Shown one piece after another: positions 34,841 through 45,262 of a stretch of 64,000 nucleotides of DNA. Positions within the stretch are counted from its first letter, which is position 1. Every line of letters starts with the position of its first letter. The translations under genes were made by a program, and so were the position numbers. This DNA comes from Nemertoderma westbladi. Taxonomy: Eukaryota; Xenacoelomorpha; Nemertodermatida; Nemertodermatidae. Below the pieces are notes generated by a model. The model had not been told where the DNA came from and searched no databases. It saw only the letters and a program-made list of their open reading frames with translations. The stretch lies in contig JAUCBJ010000896.1 of NCBI GenBank assembly GCA_032718475.1, positions 1-64,000 of the forward strand, given 5' to 3'.

Positions 34841-35114
34841 TGTTAGGGTTATGATTGATGGTGTTATGCGGGACTGATATACTGTATGTACATAGGTAGG
34901 AGGATTCCAAGGAGATACCTGTTACTACCTAGGTCAGTACGGCAGGAGGTAGAGATAGATAGATTCAGTACAGCAGTACATTGTATTCGTCCGTCCTGCT
35001 TTACTTTATGCCGTCATACCATCAGTATGGGACTGCAGGTTTATAGGAATATATAGATATATATGATCATCACTTATCTTTATTATATCTTCACGTTTAC
35101 CTTGGGAACTAACA
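34841..35114 (+). repeat. Gypsy 3' LTR
   Basis: 274 bp, same ends as the 5' LTR, followed by GTAAA at 35115-35119. Confidence 0.95.
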
Positions 35115-37375
35115 GTAAACATAGATGGTCTTTCGATAAGAGATCCCGCACAGCGTAGATACACGTCTCGAAATATACTAAATCCTGCTCGAGTAAAGGC
35201 ATTACACTGAGCGTCGGAGTTGTAGAAGGGTTCAAGAAATCGTCTAAACACGTCGGTATGAATTCTCCCTTCCATGTAGAACGTATGATCTTCTCCGAGA
35301 CAAAGTGGATGTCTTTTAAGAGTCCGAGACACAATGTCGGCGATTAAGCAAACATTCACTGACGACTCTATTGCTAAATAATATTGTAGGACCGCTCTTG
35401 GAGGTGACGTAATAGCCCAATACACGCATCCTCTCCATTTGAGCTGCGATTCAAACTCACTCATATCTGGAGTATCACCTTCTCCATAAGTCTCAATATA
35501 CTTAGCTCTCTTACTTTCCTTATAATCCCAATTGAATAACAGGTAGGAAATGTATCCAGTTCCAGTCTTCTGAGTATTATACTCACGAAAATATCCCTGT
35601 TCTATAGACCACAAGATAAGGGGTCGAGTGTCGACGTAAGGTGTCGGTAGTCGGTCATCGCTGTCCGTCATGCCGGCGAAGTCGCTAATTAAGTCCTCCC
35701 TTACTCCTGATCCAATCTTTACAACAGTTTTATCTCAAATCATATTTCTTACCATCTTCGGTAGCATTCTAGCATCGATATTACAAGCTTGGTCCATCTT
35801 CTTTACTATGTCAGTGATGAGATGGTGTCGCTTTGTATTTACTGGGGGTATCGGCATTCGTTTGTCGCTCCTCTGTCTACTGAAAACGTGCAAGACTCCG
35901 TCCGCCGCTCTAATTTGTATAGTCTTAGAAGTTAAACTCTGTTGATGACTGCCGCCCTCATTATCGTAAAACATGTAACCATTTTCCTGAAACGATCTAA
36001 ACGTTCTATTCCATTCGTCCAACAATTCTTCCGAAGGTTGCCAAATCTTCTCTATGTCCTTATCATCTTCGAAACGAATAACCTTACCTCGCCAATCTGC
36101 GGCAATATCTTTATCCGACTCGAAGGTTCCAGTTCCAATCCATAAACGAATCGTTCTGGTTAAATATCCTTTCAAATTACTCGGAGCTATATCAGCACCA
36201 GCTCTATCCAGTTCCTTAAAGTCTTGAATATGAGGTGGAATGTTATACACGACCTTTTGAGTAATATGTCTACGTAAATCATATATCTTACTCATATCGC
36301 TAAAAACAACTGCAGGAAGGAACTCCAAGTTTGAAATGATTTCTGGATGATCCACGATGGGTATTTCGTACGTCGTATCCTGTCGGACTGGTATACTAAT
36401 AGAAAAATTGAGTGTCGTACTCAATGGTTTCGTAGTCGAAGTACTATATGGTTGCATTTCTCTTGTCCTCTCCGGGGATGCAATCTGTAGTCTCTGAATA
36501 ACGTTTTGAGCAAAGTTTATGCTCTCGAAAACTTCCGGTGTCATCTCCTTAGCTGGAGTTTGATCGTGTGACGTCCAATGGTAAGGTAGGCTCGCGAGTC
36601 TTCCGCCCCATTCTTCCATCTCACCTTTCTCGAAAGCCTTGTAGGCTCTGTATAGGCTAAGAGCTTCTTTCTTTTCGCGGGTTGACTGATTCGCCTCGTC
36701 CAGCGTAAGTTCAAATGCATCGGGTTCAACAACCTTAGGTGGGTAAACAACAGTTTCTCCCGCCTTTGGTCCAGTCATAGCAAACGAATGATATGGATTT
36801 GATAAAGGATACCCTCCTTCCTGGTAGCGTAGTTGTTGATGGTTCGAACACCTCGCCAATATCGGTTCAGGATTTTCCTTATTCAAACGCATCGGAATCG
36901 CATTTCGTTGTTCGCGCATACAAGAACCGCATTGATAATAAAGTTTATAAACTGAAAATGCTTCCTTGGTTTCTCTATCGTCCCCTCGTGTTCGTCTGTA
37001 AAGATGCATTCCATCAAATTCATCGCGTACCGCGGGCATAGGTTCGTGCGCCTTCAGGTATTGCATAGTATGATACAAACGACTAATTTCAGTATCGGGG
37101 TCTTCGCTAATGTCTCCCGTATCACACAAAGCGTCGTACGGGTAAAGTTCATTGAAGGTTTTGCGTAAACTTTCGATTCTTTCATTTAATGCGTTTTGCC
37201 TTCTCTTTAATACATTTGAGTCATATTTAGTTCTTGCGAGTTTTGCCGTACTTTCTGATAATTCTTTTATACCAAATATAGTATAGTCTTTGGCTCCAAA
37301 TCTCTCAAATGGCGCTGCTGCTTCCTCTTGGATATCATATCCCCATCTCGGCTCTCCATGTATCTCCTTCTCCAT
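35115..37375 (-). pseudogene. BEL-1 ORF3, 5' part, no recognised domain
   Basis: The first ATG of the open frame is at 37375, and the frame is open from 37483 with non-ATG codons. It runs to a TGA at 35735-35737 and then continues in the same frame to the Gypsy insertion at 35119. There its frame matches the part resuming at 28713. Total ORF3 would be well over 1000 residues. I recognise no domain in this half. It is charged, has no membrane segment, and has one Cys cluster (QCGSCMREQ). One copy of the 20-nt motif is in frame near 36585-36604. It lies 0.66 kb downstream of pol on the same strand, so it is inferred to be a third gene of BEL-1. Confidence 0.65.
36585..36604 (-). repeat. BEL-1 20-nt motif inside ORF3
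   Basis: Sense form GGAAGACTCGCGAGCCTACC, read as GRLASLP. Confidence 0.88.
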
Positions 37376-37731
37376 AATTAGAGGTGTAGTTACATAATCA
37401 TTACTACTAGAGGGAATACAACAGAGTTTATAGTTAGTTGTGAGGAGACGTGAGAGTTTCGTCTGCCTTTTGGGCTTCGACAACGCTCTAACCTCCTACC
37501 CATAGCCTAAGATCTAGGGTTTCTTTAATGACACGCTGCTTCTTATCTAAAATTTTTTGCTGAAATAAAAACGAATTTGGGCTAAACTGGCTGTGAGTCT
37601 AAAATACTCACCTTTTGATCCCAAACTATTATCAGAAAATAAGCAATCAAGAATTAGTAATAAATATAGGGGAGTCTATTTTGACGTAACTTATTGAAAC
37701 AAGACCGTGTAAAATTTAATTAAAATTTTAA

Positions 37732-37751
37732 GAAAGGCTCGCAAGTCTTCC
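37732..37751 (-). repeat. BEL-1 20-nt motif in the pol-ORF3 spacer
   Basis: Sense form GGAAGACTTGCGAGCCTTTC. Confidence 0.85.
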
Positions 37752-37886
37752 TCTCTTGTTTCTCTAATTTTTAAGTTCCACCCGACTGTACCCTGAAATC
37801 TATTCACTGGAGAAAATTTTGAAAATTTTTCAAATCCAAATGGATTGTCTAAAATTTCGAAAATGTCTCAATATTGTGAGTTCCAA

Positions 37887-37982
37887 GTAGAATTCCATTT
37901 CTTATACCTACAAATCCCGCTCCTATGTGACACATAAGGGTACTACCCTCAATGTTCACATATAAAGACAATGGAATTCTAC
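37887..37982. other. nested inverted repeat downstream of pol
   Basis: GTAGAATTCCATT (37887-37899) pairs perfectly with AATGGAATTCTAC (37970-37982). Inside it, TATGTGA (37924-37930) pairs with TCACATA (37956-37962), and GGGTACTACCC (37938-37948) forms the tip. A possible regulatory RNA structure or a tiny inserted palindrome. Confidence 0.65.
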
Positions 37983-39997
37983 CGCTGTCCTTACTACGGT
38001 GTACAGGTACGTGGAAATCTATTTGTAAACTCCTAATTATTTACTAATATTTGTTGGAGATTTGTAGTCTCCAGACTCGTTACGAGTCTCTTCAAGAAGT
38101 ACGAGACGTTGAGTCGGTCTGTCAACTGTACGACCGTCAATTGTCCGTACCGTCACAGTTCTTGTCACTCCATCCATAGATGGATGTGTGGCTAAAATTA
38201 CACCTGTTATCCAGAAGCGTCTTTTTAGATTCACTTCCGCTAACAGCACGTGATCTCCCGGCTTTAATGCCCGGGTGTTATTGTACCAGTTTGTTCTGGC
38301 AGAAATAGAGGGCAAATAATGGTTTTGCCATATCTCCCAGAATTTGTTAGCTAGTAGTTGCGTGATTTTCCACGCTTTTCTACCGTAGCTATCGCCTTCC
38401 ATTGGAAAAGAAATAGGCGTCAAAGTAGTCGGTGCCTGCATTAGCAGGTGTGCAGGTGTTAAAGCAAACTGGGATTGTTTGTCATCGGGTACTAATACTA
38501 TTGGTCTAGTATTTAGTATTGCCTCGATTTCAACAAACAATGTGGTCAATTGGTCGTCTGTCAATATGTGGTTTACTGGAATGACCTTTGCCATTGCCGT
38601 TTTGATAGATCTAATCAATCTCTCCCAGACTCCGCCTCTCCATGGACTATCTGGAGGATTAAACTTCCAAATAATCTTGTAAGGACGTAGTTCGTTTGAG
38701 ATTTGATCGTGATCTAATTTCTTAAAGGCTCTAGCTATTTCATTTCGAGCACCAACAAAGTTTGTCCCTTGGTCTGAGTACAAGCATTTCACTAGTCCGC
38801 GTCTAGCGATAAATCGCCGCAATGCTAGTATAAACGCGTTGGTGGAAAGATCCATCACACGTTCGATATGAACTGCCCTACTGGACATACATGTGAAAAT
38901 CAGTCCCCAGCGTTTTACTAGTATACGTCCACGTTTCGTATGTATGGGACCAAAGCAATCAATTCCAGTCTCTGTAAAAGGTGGTCTGAATGCTTGAAGT
39001 CGTGCTTGTGGAAGTTCACTCATTTCTTGGGTACCTATTCTAGAATGTACCTTTTTACAAATAATACACGTACGTGTCACTGAACTTAACGCTTTACTGG
39101 GTCTAATCAATACAAATCTTGTACGTAAGTAGGAAAGACAGTGGTGTCTTCCAGCGTGTTTCAGATGTAAATGTGCGTCCAGTATCATTGCACGTTGTAA
39201 TTCGTGATGCTGCGGTATTATTATTGGGTACCTAAAGTTCGTGTTAAAGTCAATGTTTTGAAGCCGAGATTTATGACAAATTAAGCCATTATAAATTATC
39301 GGACTCCAACTCAATATTGGTGACGACTTGATTGGTTGACCTTGATTTATAGATGTGAATTCGCGTGCGAAGTATCGCAGTTGGTAATGGCGAATTAATT
39401 TAATTTCACACCTGTCAATCTCAGTCAATGTAAGTCGACGTGTAAAGTCGCATTTGCCTTTAACGTATTGTACAAAACGTACAATCCACGCTAATTTTCG
39501 GCAAGCATTTGTCCAAGAATCTGTTAGGTTTACAATACGGTCGACGTAAGTATTTGTGACGTCATCAGGTAAGTCAATGGAGAATTTGGAAGGTTTTGAT
39601 TTACTAGAAGGTCCCACGGGTCCGCCGGTAAGTATTCCCTTGTTGACTGTTGATCCGTCCGGGTCTACAAGTAATTCGTCCTTCCTTGTTTTCTTACCTT
39701 GATTGTCAGTACTTTGTAAGTCGATCGTTAATGGTGGTTTGAACTCTATGGGGTCACTGGGTTTCGGTAAACTTAATTTTCTGCCGATATTAATCCCAGG
39801 GCTCACCATAGGTTGCAAGTTTGGTATGTCTCTTGAGCGCAAAGTAACACCTGTATTTACATTAGCGTAGGTACTACCCACATCTGTAATACATGAGGTT
39901 TCACTGTGCTCATGGTTGCTCAAGTGTGTCAAATTTGGTAGTTTGTCAATACAAGGCTGCTCCAATAGGGAAACTGCGGCTTTACTATTTGTCAATA

Positions 39998-40163
39998 TGT
40001 TACTAGTGTCTGGTAGAACATTTTGTGACATGTCTGGTAAAATGTTTCGCGGAACATCCGGCGAAATATCTAGTGACGTGTCTGGCAAAACGTCTGGTTG
40101 ACCGTCTAGTAACGCGTCTGGTGATACGTCTGGTAACGTGTCTGGTTGACCGTCTGGCGATAT
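39998..40163 (-). repeat. short degenerate repeats in the pol linker
   Basis: Repeated TCTGG-type phrases encode PD-x-SPD-like repeats between RNase H and integrase. Confidence 0.7.
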
Positions 40164-40173
40164 GTCTGGTGTA

Positions 40174-40193
40174 GAAAGGCTCGCAAGTCTTCC
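40174..40193 (-). repeat. BEL-1 20-nt motif inside pol
   Basis: Sense form GGAAGACTTGCGAGCCTTTC, read as GRLASLS. Confidence 0.85.
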
Positions 40194-42198
40194 GTTCTTG
40201 ACTTTTGAAGTTATCGCCTTCCATTTCGCCTTCGGTTTTTTCTTAAGTTTAGCCGCCGTCTTTTTCTTTGCTTTCCCTTTCTTTGGTTTTTTAATTTCGG
40301 CGTCTTTAGGGATAGTGTTAGACTTGTTGTCGTATAGTGGCGGCCAATGTAGTGTTGATCTTTGCAAGAATTGTGGTCCGTGCTGCCAAAATTCTTTGTT
40401 CTCCGATTTACAGAATTCCTCAGGCATCATTCCTCGCGACGCAATATCGGCTGGGTTTTGTGGTCCGGGACAATGTCGCCAATCTTCCTTTATTGAACGG
40501 TCTAGAATTTCTGCGCGACGGTTAGCTACGAATGTCTTGAATTCGAGTGTGTCGTTGTTTATGTAAAATAAAACCAACGTCGCGTCAGTCCAATAAAATA
40601 TCTGTAAACTTGACTGTAGTTCCGTCTGTATAAGGTTCACGATTGTGGTTGACAGGGTTGCTGCTTGTAGCTCAGCGCGTGGTGTCGTCATATACTTAGT
40701 AGGCATAGTCTTAGCCTTAGAGGTAATGAGCGAAACATCAAACTCTTCTGAGTCTACTTGTCTGCGCAAGTACGCTGCCACTCCAAAGCCGTTGTCACTG
40801 GCGTCGGAAAAACAATGTAATTCCAAGTTGTCGGGAAATGTCGTTTGTAATAAGTACACTCTGGGTATGGAATAATCCTCTAGTGAAGATAATTCTGCCT
40901 CCCAGGTTTTCCATAAATCCACTTGTTCTGATGAGATCGGCTCGTCCCATGTCAGTCCATCCTTCCAAATACTGCGCATATAGATTCTGGCTTGCAGTAT
41001 TATTGGACTGATGAATCCTAATGGATCGAATAATCGACTCAATTTTGACAAGCAGGATCTCTTTGTCAGAGTGTTTTCTTGAGTGTCCAGTCTCACCTTC
41101 ACTCGAAAGTTGTCCGTGTTTGGGTCCCAAAAGAGCCCCAACACCTTGGTCGTCGGTAGTGGTTCAAACTCTAGGTCTATTTCACCACCTCCACGCTCAG
41201 TCGTTCCGAATGAGTCTACCAATTCGGCACTGTTTGAGGCGAATTTGGTGAGGTTAAAACCTCCGCCCGCTAAGCAGTCCCGTAATTGATGTGCTACTGT
41301 TATAGCACGTTCTACTGTGTCACAACTCTGTAAACCATCGTCCACGTAAAAGTCACGTTCTACGATCTTGATTATCTCTGGGTCATATATATGTTTCTGA
41401 TCCCTAGCGGCTTGCTTTAGGGCGTACATCGTACAGTTTGGGCTGTCCCTGGCACCGAAAACGCGAACTTGCATTTGGTAAGTCGCTGGTGGTAGACCTA
41501 AGTCTCCTTCCGTGTACCAGAGGAACCTCAAACTGTCTCTGTCTCGCTCTAACGCTCTCACTTGGTGAAACATCGCTTCAACGTCACAAGTAAAGGCTAC
41601 CTGGCGTTGACGGAAGCGCATAATCACCCCCATAAGATAATTATTCATGCTCGGTCCATCCATCAACTCGCTATTGAGGGACATTCCCTCAAACAGAGCC
41701 GCACAGTCATTGACTACACGTACTTTGTCTGGTTTGTCGGGATGTCTCACGTAGTGATGTGGTAAGTAGTATGTCTGGTCTGTCACAATCTCTGGGTTAG
41801 TCATTCTGATGGCGTATCCCTTTGTTAAATACGTCTCCATCTGAGTATTATACTGCAGATGGGCTTTCTCGTCCTTTAATAGATGTTGTCGTATTGAGTG
41901 TAAACGTCTTAAGGCTAGCGGATAGTTATTTATGAGTTTAGGACGTTGGTTACGCCATAGCATCCCTACCTCATAATGTCCGTCTTTCGTCTGGCGGATA
42001 GTATCTTCCATGATCTTCAAAGATTGTTTCTCTTGTTCCGACATACATGGATCGTAGCTACCAGGTTCAGCTGTATCTTGTTCTAACCACCTGATAGTCT
42101 TCTCCGTTAATTCTTTGTCCAATGCAGCTTGTTCCACTTGATGATTTCTTAATGCGTTATCATCGATATCGACGGGCATTGTTGAGGTTATTGGTGTA

Positions 42199-42218
42199 GG
42201 TAGACTCGCAAGCCTTCC
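42199..42218 (-). repeat. BEL-1 20-nt motif inside pol N-terminus
   Basis: Sense form GGAAGGCTTGCGAGTCTACC, read as GRLASLP. Confidence 0.8.
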
Positions 42219-42539
42219 GGCGTTATCATCTGTCGTCGATGGAATCTCTGGCTGACTCGTCTTCTCCCCAAGTTCTAAACTCACCTGGTGGATTAGCTGC
42301 TCCTTGTGACTTATCATACTAGCTACACACGTCGTATCATGTTTTGTCGAATGTAGTGTAGTATAGTCTATGTCGTGTGAAAAGGAATGAGTCGAAGTTG
42401 TAGTTAATAAACTACATGTACTTTGTATATCGTCTTCCTCGTCACTTATATCCAGTGTGCGCACAGGCGCTCGAGTATACCACCCTATCGGCGTTCTACA
42501 GGCGTATGCGTTTCCAGCTACGACTGCCGATGGTCTGGT

Positions 42540-43890
42540 TTACCACACTTGATGTAGGTTGAATTGATCTGTCCCGATCAGCATTGCTACCGACCTATAG
42601 TTGACAGGACATTCAGGTACACCAAGGTGTCTGAAGTACTTACGGTCCTCCAAGGATTGTTCTGGGACAGGACCTAGTAGGTTACTAAAGTCCTTGGTTG
42701 CCGCAAAAGTCAAATCCTTAAAGGGCAACAAAGACCTCTCCTTTTCGCTGTGTTGCGATTTCGGAAGGAGAGTGTCTAAGTTTAACTTAACTCGTGTCAC
42801 TGGTATTGCACGTTGTCCATGCATACTACTTACGGTGTAACTGACGTTCTTACCTTGTTGGAGATCCGTCACAACATCAGCTACTTTCTCATCCACATAA
42901 CTATGTGATGAGGCTGAATCCAGGATAGCGTAGATCCTTTTGCTCCCTTTGGTGCCAGTAATCTTGACAGGAATTATACTAAACCCCTTTAGTTGATCAG
43001 GCGTCAGATGCGCAATCGATGGTTGTTTGTCTCCAGTATCAAAGTAAACGTCGTCGTCTTCCGACTCTTCATCCGACGATCCTGATTGTTCCGAGAAGCA
43101 ATCTCTAATGTGCGTCACGAAAGTCGGTGTTGTTTTCGACTCTCGACCCTTATATGCTGTGTTGCATCTTGCTGCCGCTTCCGGGTGTTCCCTGGTGAAG
43201 CGTTTGGTCGGCGTATGACTGTCTGTGTGGAGCAAACCGTCATGGTTGCGTCCACACGAAGGACAGGTGTCTGTATTTGGGCAGTCTTTACGGACATGTC
43301 CATGTAGTGTACACCGCCAACAAGAGTCCAATGGCCGTATTTGTAGTCGTCGTTCCTCCGAGTTCAATTCGCGGAATAGTCGACAACCTCTCAGTTTATG
43401 GCTAGTATGTCGTTTACCTAGCCGTTCGCAATATTGGCAACCGCTGAAATCCACAGTTAGCTGTTGTCTGGTCTGTTTGGTCCCAATTGGTGCGGATACC
43501 TTATTATTGTCCGAAAATTGTCGGGTGTCGGTCGATGTTGCGTAAGTAACCGTCTTGGTGGATGTTGTTTGGGGTTTTTGTCGGTTCGAGGATGGTAATG
43601 TTATTCCTTCCGCCACGATATGTTGGTCCGTGTAGTTCGAACGCGTCTCGACTACTGCCTCTCTGGATATCAGTAAGTAGACGTCTTCCAACTTCAAGAA
43701 TCCGCCCCTCTCTTCTCGCTGATATTCTATCTTTCGCCACTCCCGACGAAGTCGATGGTGTAATCTTCCTATTATTTTCAATAGGACTGTCGGAGTGTTT
43801 GCGTAGTCAAGTTGTCCAATCGAGCGTAGTGTAGTAATGGCGTTCTTAATCTCGTCAGCTAATTTCAGTAAGTCAACGGGTTTTGTTATA
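42540..43890 (-). pseudogene. BEL/Pao Gag C-terminus: zinc knuckles and DUF1758 aspartic protease
   Basis: The frame opens just after the G9 run at 43892-43900 and runs to a TAA at 42540. Order: a helical segment, then three Cys/His clusters typical of BEL elements (C-x2-C...C at about 43440, CWRCTLHGHVRKDC, CPSCGRNHDGLLH). The retropepsin-like domain has the active-site stretch YAILDSASSHSYV, then a C-terminal stretch that normally runs straight on into RT. The first Met offered by the frame is a TTG and is not a real start. Translation would come from the upstream gag frame after a one-base shift in the G run. Confidence 0.9.
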
Positions 43891-44340
43891 GCCCCCCCCC
43901 TTACAGAGTTCTTCTATCACTGACTTAGCCATACTAACGGTGCCTCCGTAAATCGAAGTTAAGCGATCATACGCTAGTTCGAAGGCATCTGGTACACCGA
44001 CAAAGGTCTCCGCTAGACGTTTCGGTTCTCCCGTCAGCGTTTGTAGCAGGTAGTTGAATTTCTCCCTCGATGTAAAGGCGCATGCTGCTATTTGTGTCTC
44101 GATGTAGTCCACAAAGGTGTGCCAATGTTTTGAATTACCTGAAAACTTCGGTGGTTGTTGCACCGGTAGCCCTTGTCTTGCTGCGAATTTCGCTATCTCC
44201 TCGGCCACGTTCAAAGTTTTGCGTCCTTGGTTGGCAATCGAGTTGATGTTCTCTCGTCTTGGCGCTTTTCCTTGATACGAGGTGTTTCTCGAGGGTTGCT
44301 TTCTTTGTTGCTTCGGGTGTCTAGAGTGTTTCCTCTAAAC
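43873..44340 (-). pseudogene. BEL/Pao Gag central domain (DUF1759)
   Basis: Encodes the Gag domain common to BEL elements: PPKFSGNSKHWHTFVDYIET, then KFNYLLQTLTGEP and the AYDRLTSIYGG helix. The frame opens after a TAG near 44340, overlaps the preceding ORF end (44321) by about 20 nt, and ends shortly after a run of nine G (plus-strand C at 43892-43900). With one G fewer it would continue into 42540-43890. The shifts may be mutations, sequencing errors or recoding sites. Confidence 0.85.
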
Positions 44341-45262
44341 GTTCCTCTATCTGGGCCAACTTGTCTACAACTGGGCGCATTATTTCGGCGAGTTGTTGCG
44401 TACTAATTGCGTCCGTTGGTTGTAACGCTTTCTGTGTTGGTGTATTTTGTGGAGGATTGTCGATAAAGGAGTTATCTGAACGCTCACGTTTATATTCGTC
44501 GGCCGCTCCTGTTCTAAATACCTCACGTTTCGGGTAATCCGATTCACTCGAAGTACTACTGTCACCTGGATACGGTGGTCGACGTGCTCGTGTCCGTTGC
44601 GTTGTTCGAATTCTAACATTCCGTTTCGGAACATCGTCCACTGGTCTCCGTTGTTCGGTAGGCTCGCGAGTCTTCCTCGAAGTCGTAGATTGCGATGTAA
44701 ACTGGTTAAACGGTTGCGTTTCCACTGGTCTCCGTTGTTCGGTAGGCTCACAAGTCTTCCTCGAAGTCGTAGATTGCGATGTAAACTGAATCGGTGGTCG
44801 AGTAACAGCGTTTGAATCCAAAGGCCTTGTAGGTCTAAACACAGTTGGGTAAGCGTAGTGTGTAACGGGTTTAGGTGTCGAAGGTGGACTCACCTGTTTA
44901 GTCGTCAGTAATGCAGGTGCGGTCAACAAACTACTACGATCTGTAATCGGCGGGTTACTTACCTTGACTTTTAGAATGGGCGACGACGTTGCTCTTGGCT
45001 GCACAAACTTGTCCGGAATAACAAACCTGTGTTCCGTCGCACCATGGATAGGAGAAATGTTACTACTACCCGCAATCGAAACAGGTTCTTTAGTCGTAAT
45101 TGGTGCAAACATAGGAGTTACTTGAGGGAATCTTTGACATAAGTCTTTAACTAATTGTCTTTCTCGCCCAGGTGCCCCTACACTTCCTTCCTTCATTCGT
45201 TCCTGAATTTGGCGGTGCCTTACCTCTATCTGGTCCAAATCATGTCCGTCACGAGATCTCAT
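44321..45262 (-). CDS. BEL-1 Gag N-terminal part, second ORF
   Basis: 313 codons from an ATG at 45262, overlapping the end of the upstream ORF by 14 nt at a (GATC)n stretch. The product is basic and rich in Ser, Thr, Pro and Arg. It contains an 84-bp tandem duplication (44620-44790) whose units each hold one 20-nt motif, read as KTREPT and KTCEPT. The C-terminus is a short helix. No known domain. Likely part of one Gag with the neighbouring frames. Confidence 0.65.
   Translation of the reverse strand: MRSRDGHDLDQIEVRHRQIQERMKEGSVGAPGRERQLVKDLCQRFPQVTPMFAPITTKEPVSIAGSSNISPIHGATEHRFVIPDKFVQPRATSSPILKVKVSNPPITDRSSLLTAPALLTTKQVSPPSTPKPVTHYAYPTVFRPTRPLDSNAVTRPPIQFTSQSTTSRKTCEPTEQRRPVETQPFNQFTSQSTTSRKTREPTEQRRPVDDVPKRNVRIRTTQRTRARRPPYPGDSSTSSESDYPKREVFRTGAADEYKRERSDNSFIDNPPQNTPTQKALQPTDAISTQQLAEIMRPVVDKLAQIEERLEETL
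44657..44676 (-). repeat. BEL-1 20-nt motif inside gag
   Basis: Sense form GGAAGACTCGCGAGCCTACC, read as KTREPT, a different frame from the pol copies. Confidence 0.88.
44741..44760 (-). repeat. BEL-1 20-nt motif inside gag, duplicated unit
   Basis: Sense form GGAAGACTTGTGAGCCTACC, read as KTCEPT. Confidence 0.85.

Larger units (their letters stand above)
28714..35114 (+). mobile_element. Gypsy (Ty3) retrotransposon, Mag-like, with a nested solo LTR
   Basis: Both LTRs are 274 bp and begin TGTTAG and end CTAACA. A 5-bp target duplication GTAAA flanks the element. It carries gag, protease, RT, RNase H and integrase in one frame that is interrupted only by a solo LTR at 31809-32601. A purine tract GGGGGGAAA precedes the 3' LTR. 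The Gag sequence pattern resembles the Mag lineage. It is inserted in BEL-1 ORF3 in the opposite orientation. Confidence 0.93.
37484..38036 (-). other. pol-ORF3 spacer of BEL-1
   Basis: Noncoding, AT-rich. It holds one 20-nt motif (37732-37751) and a nested inverted-repeat structure (37887-37982). How ORF3 is expressed is not visible; splicing or a separate promoter are possible. Confidence 0.6.
38037..42539 (-). pseudogene. BEL/Pao pol: RT, RNase H, integrase, C-terminal DUF5641
   Basis: Open for 1475 codons from 42464, and in frame back to the TAA at 42540-42542 that separates it from the protease. Numbered from 42464, RT motif A Asp is at about 294 and the YVDD box at 373-376. RNase H spans about 550-680. 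Integrase HHCC is near 1098-1136, and the D, D, E triad is near 1169, 1231 and 1281. A DUF5641-type C-terminus follows. Between RNase H and integrase is a long linker with a Lys-rich stretch (726-750) and PD-x-SPD repeats (767-822). Two 20-nt motifs lie in frame (near residues 83 and 758). All catalytic residues appear present. The only visible lesion is the upstream stop. The BEL/Pao assignment is firm. Confidence 0.93.
44620..44790 (-). repeat. 84-bp tandem duplication in gag
   Basis: Two units, start to start 84 bp, in frame, each with one 20-nt motif. Confidence 0.85.

Noticed and set aside
27244-37375. ORF3 as an envelope gene
   Set aside because: No signal peptide, membrane segment or Cys pattern of a glycoprotein; it has zinc knuckles and a basic tail instead.
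38479-43834. Plus-strand ORFs opposite BEL-1 gag-pol
   Set aside because: Shadows of the minus-strand genes, with no motifs.
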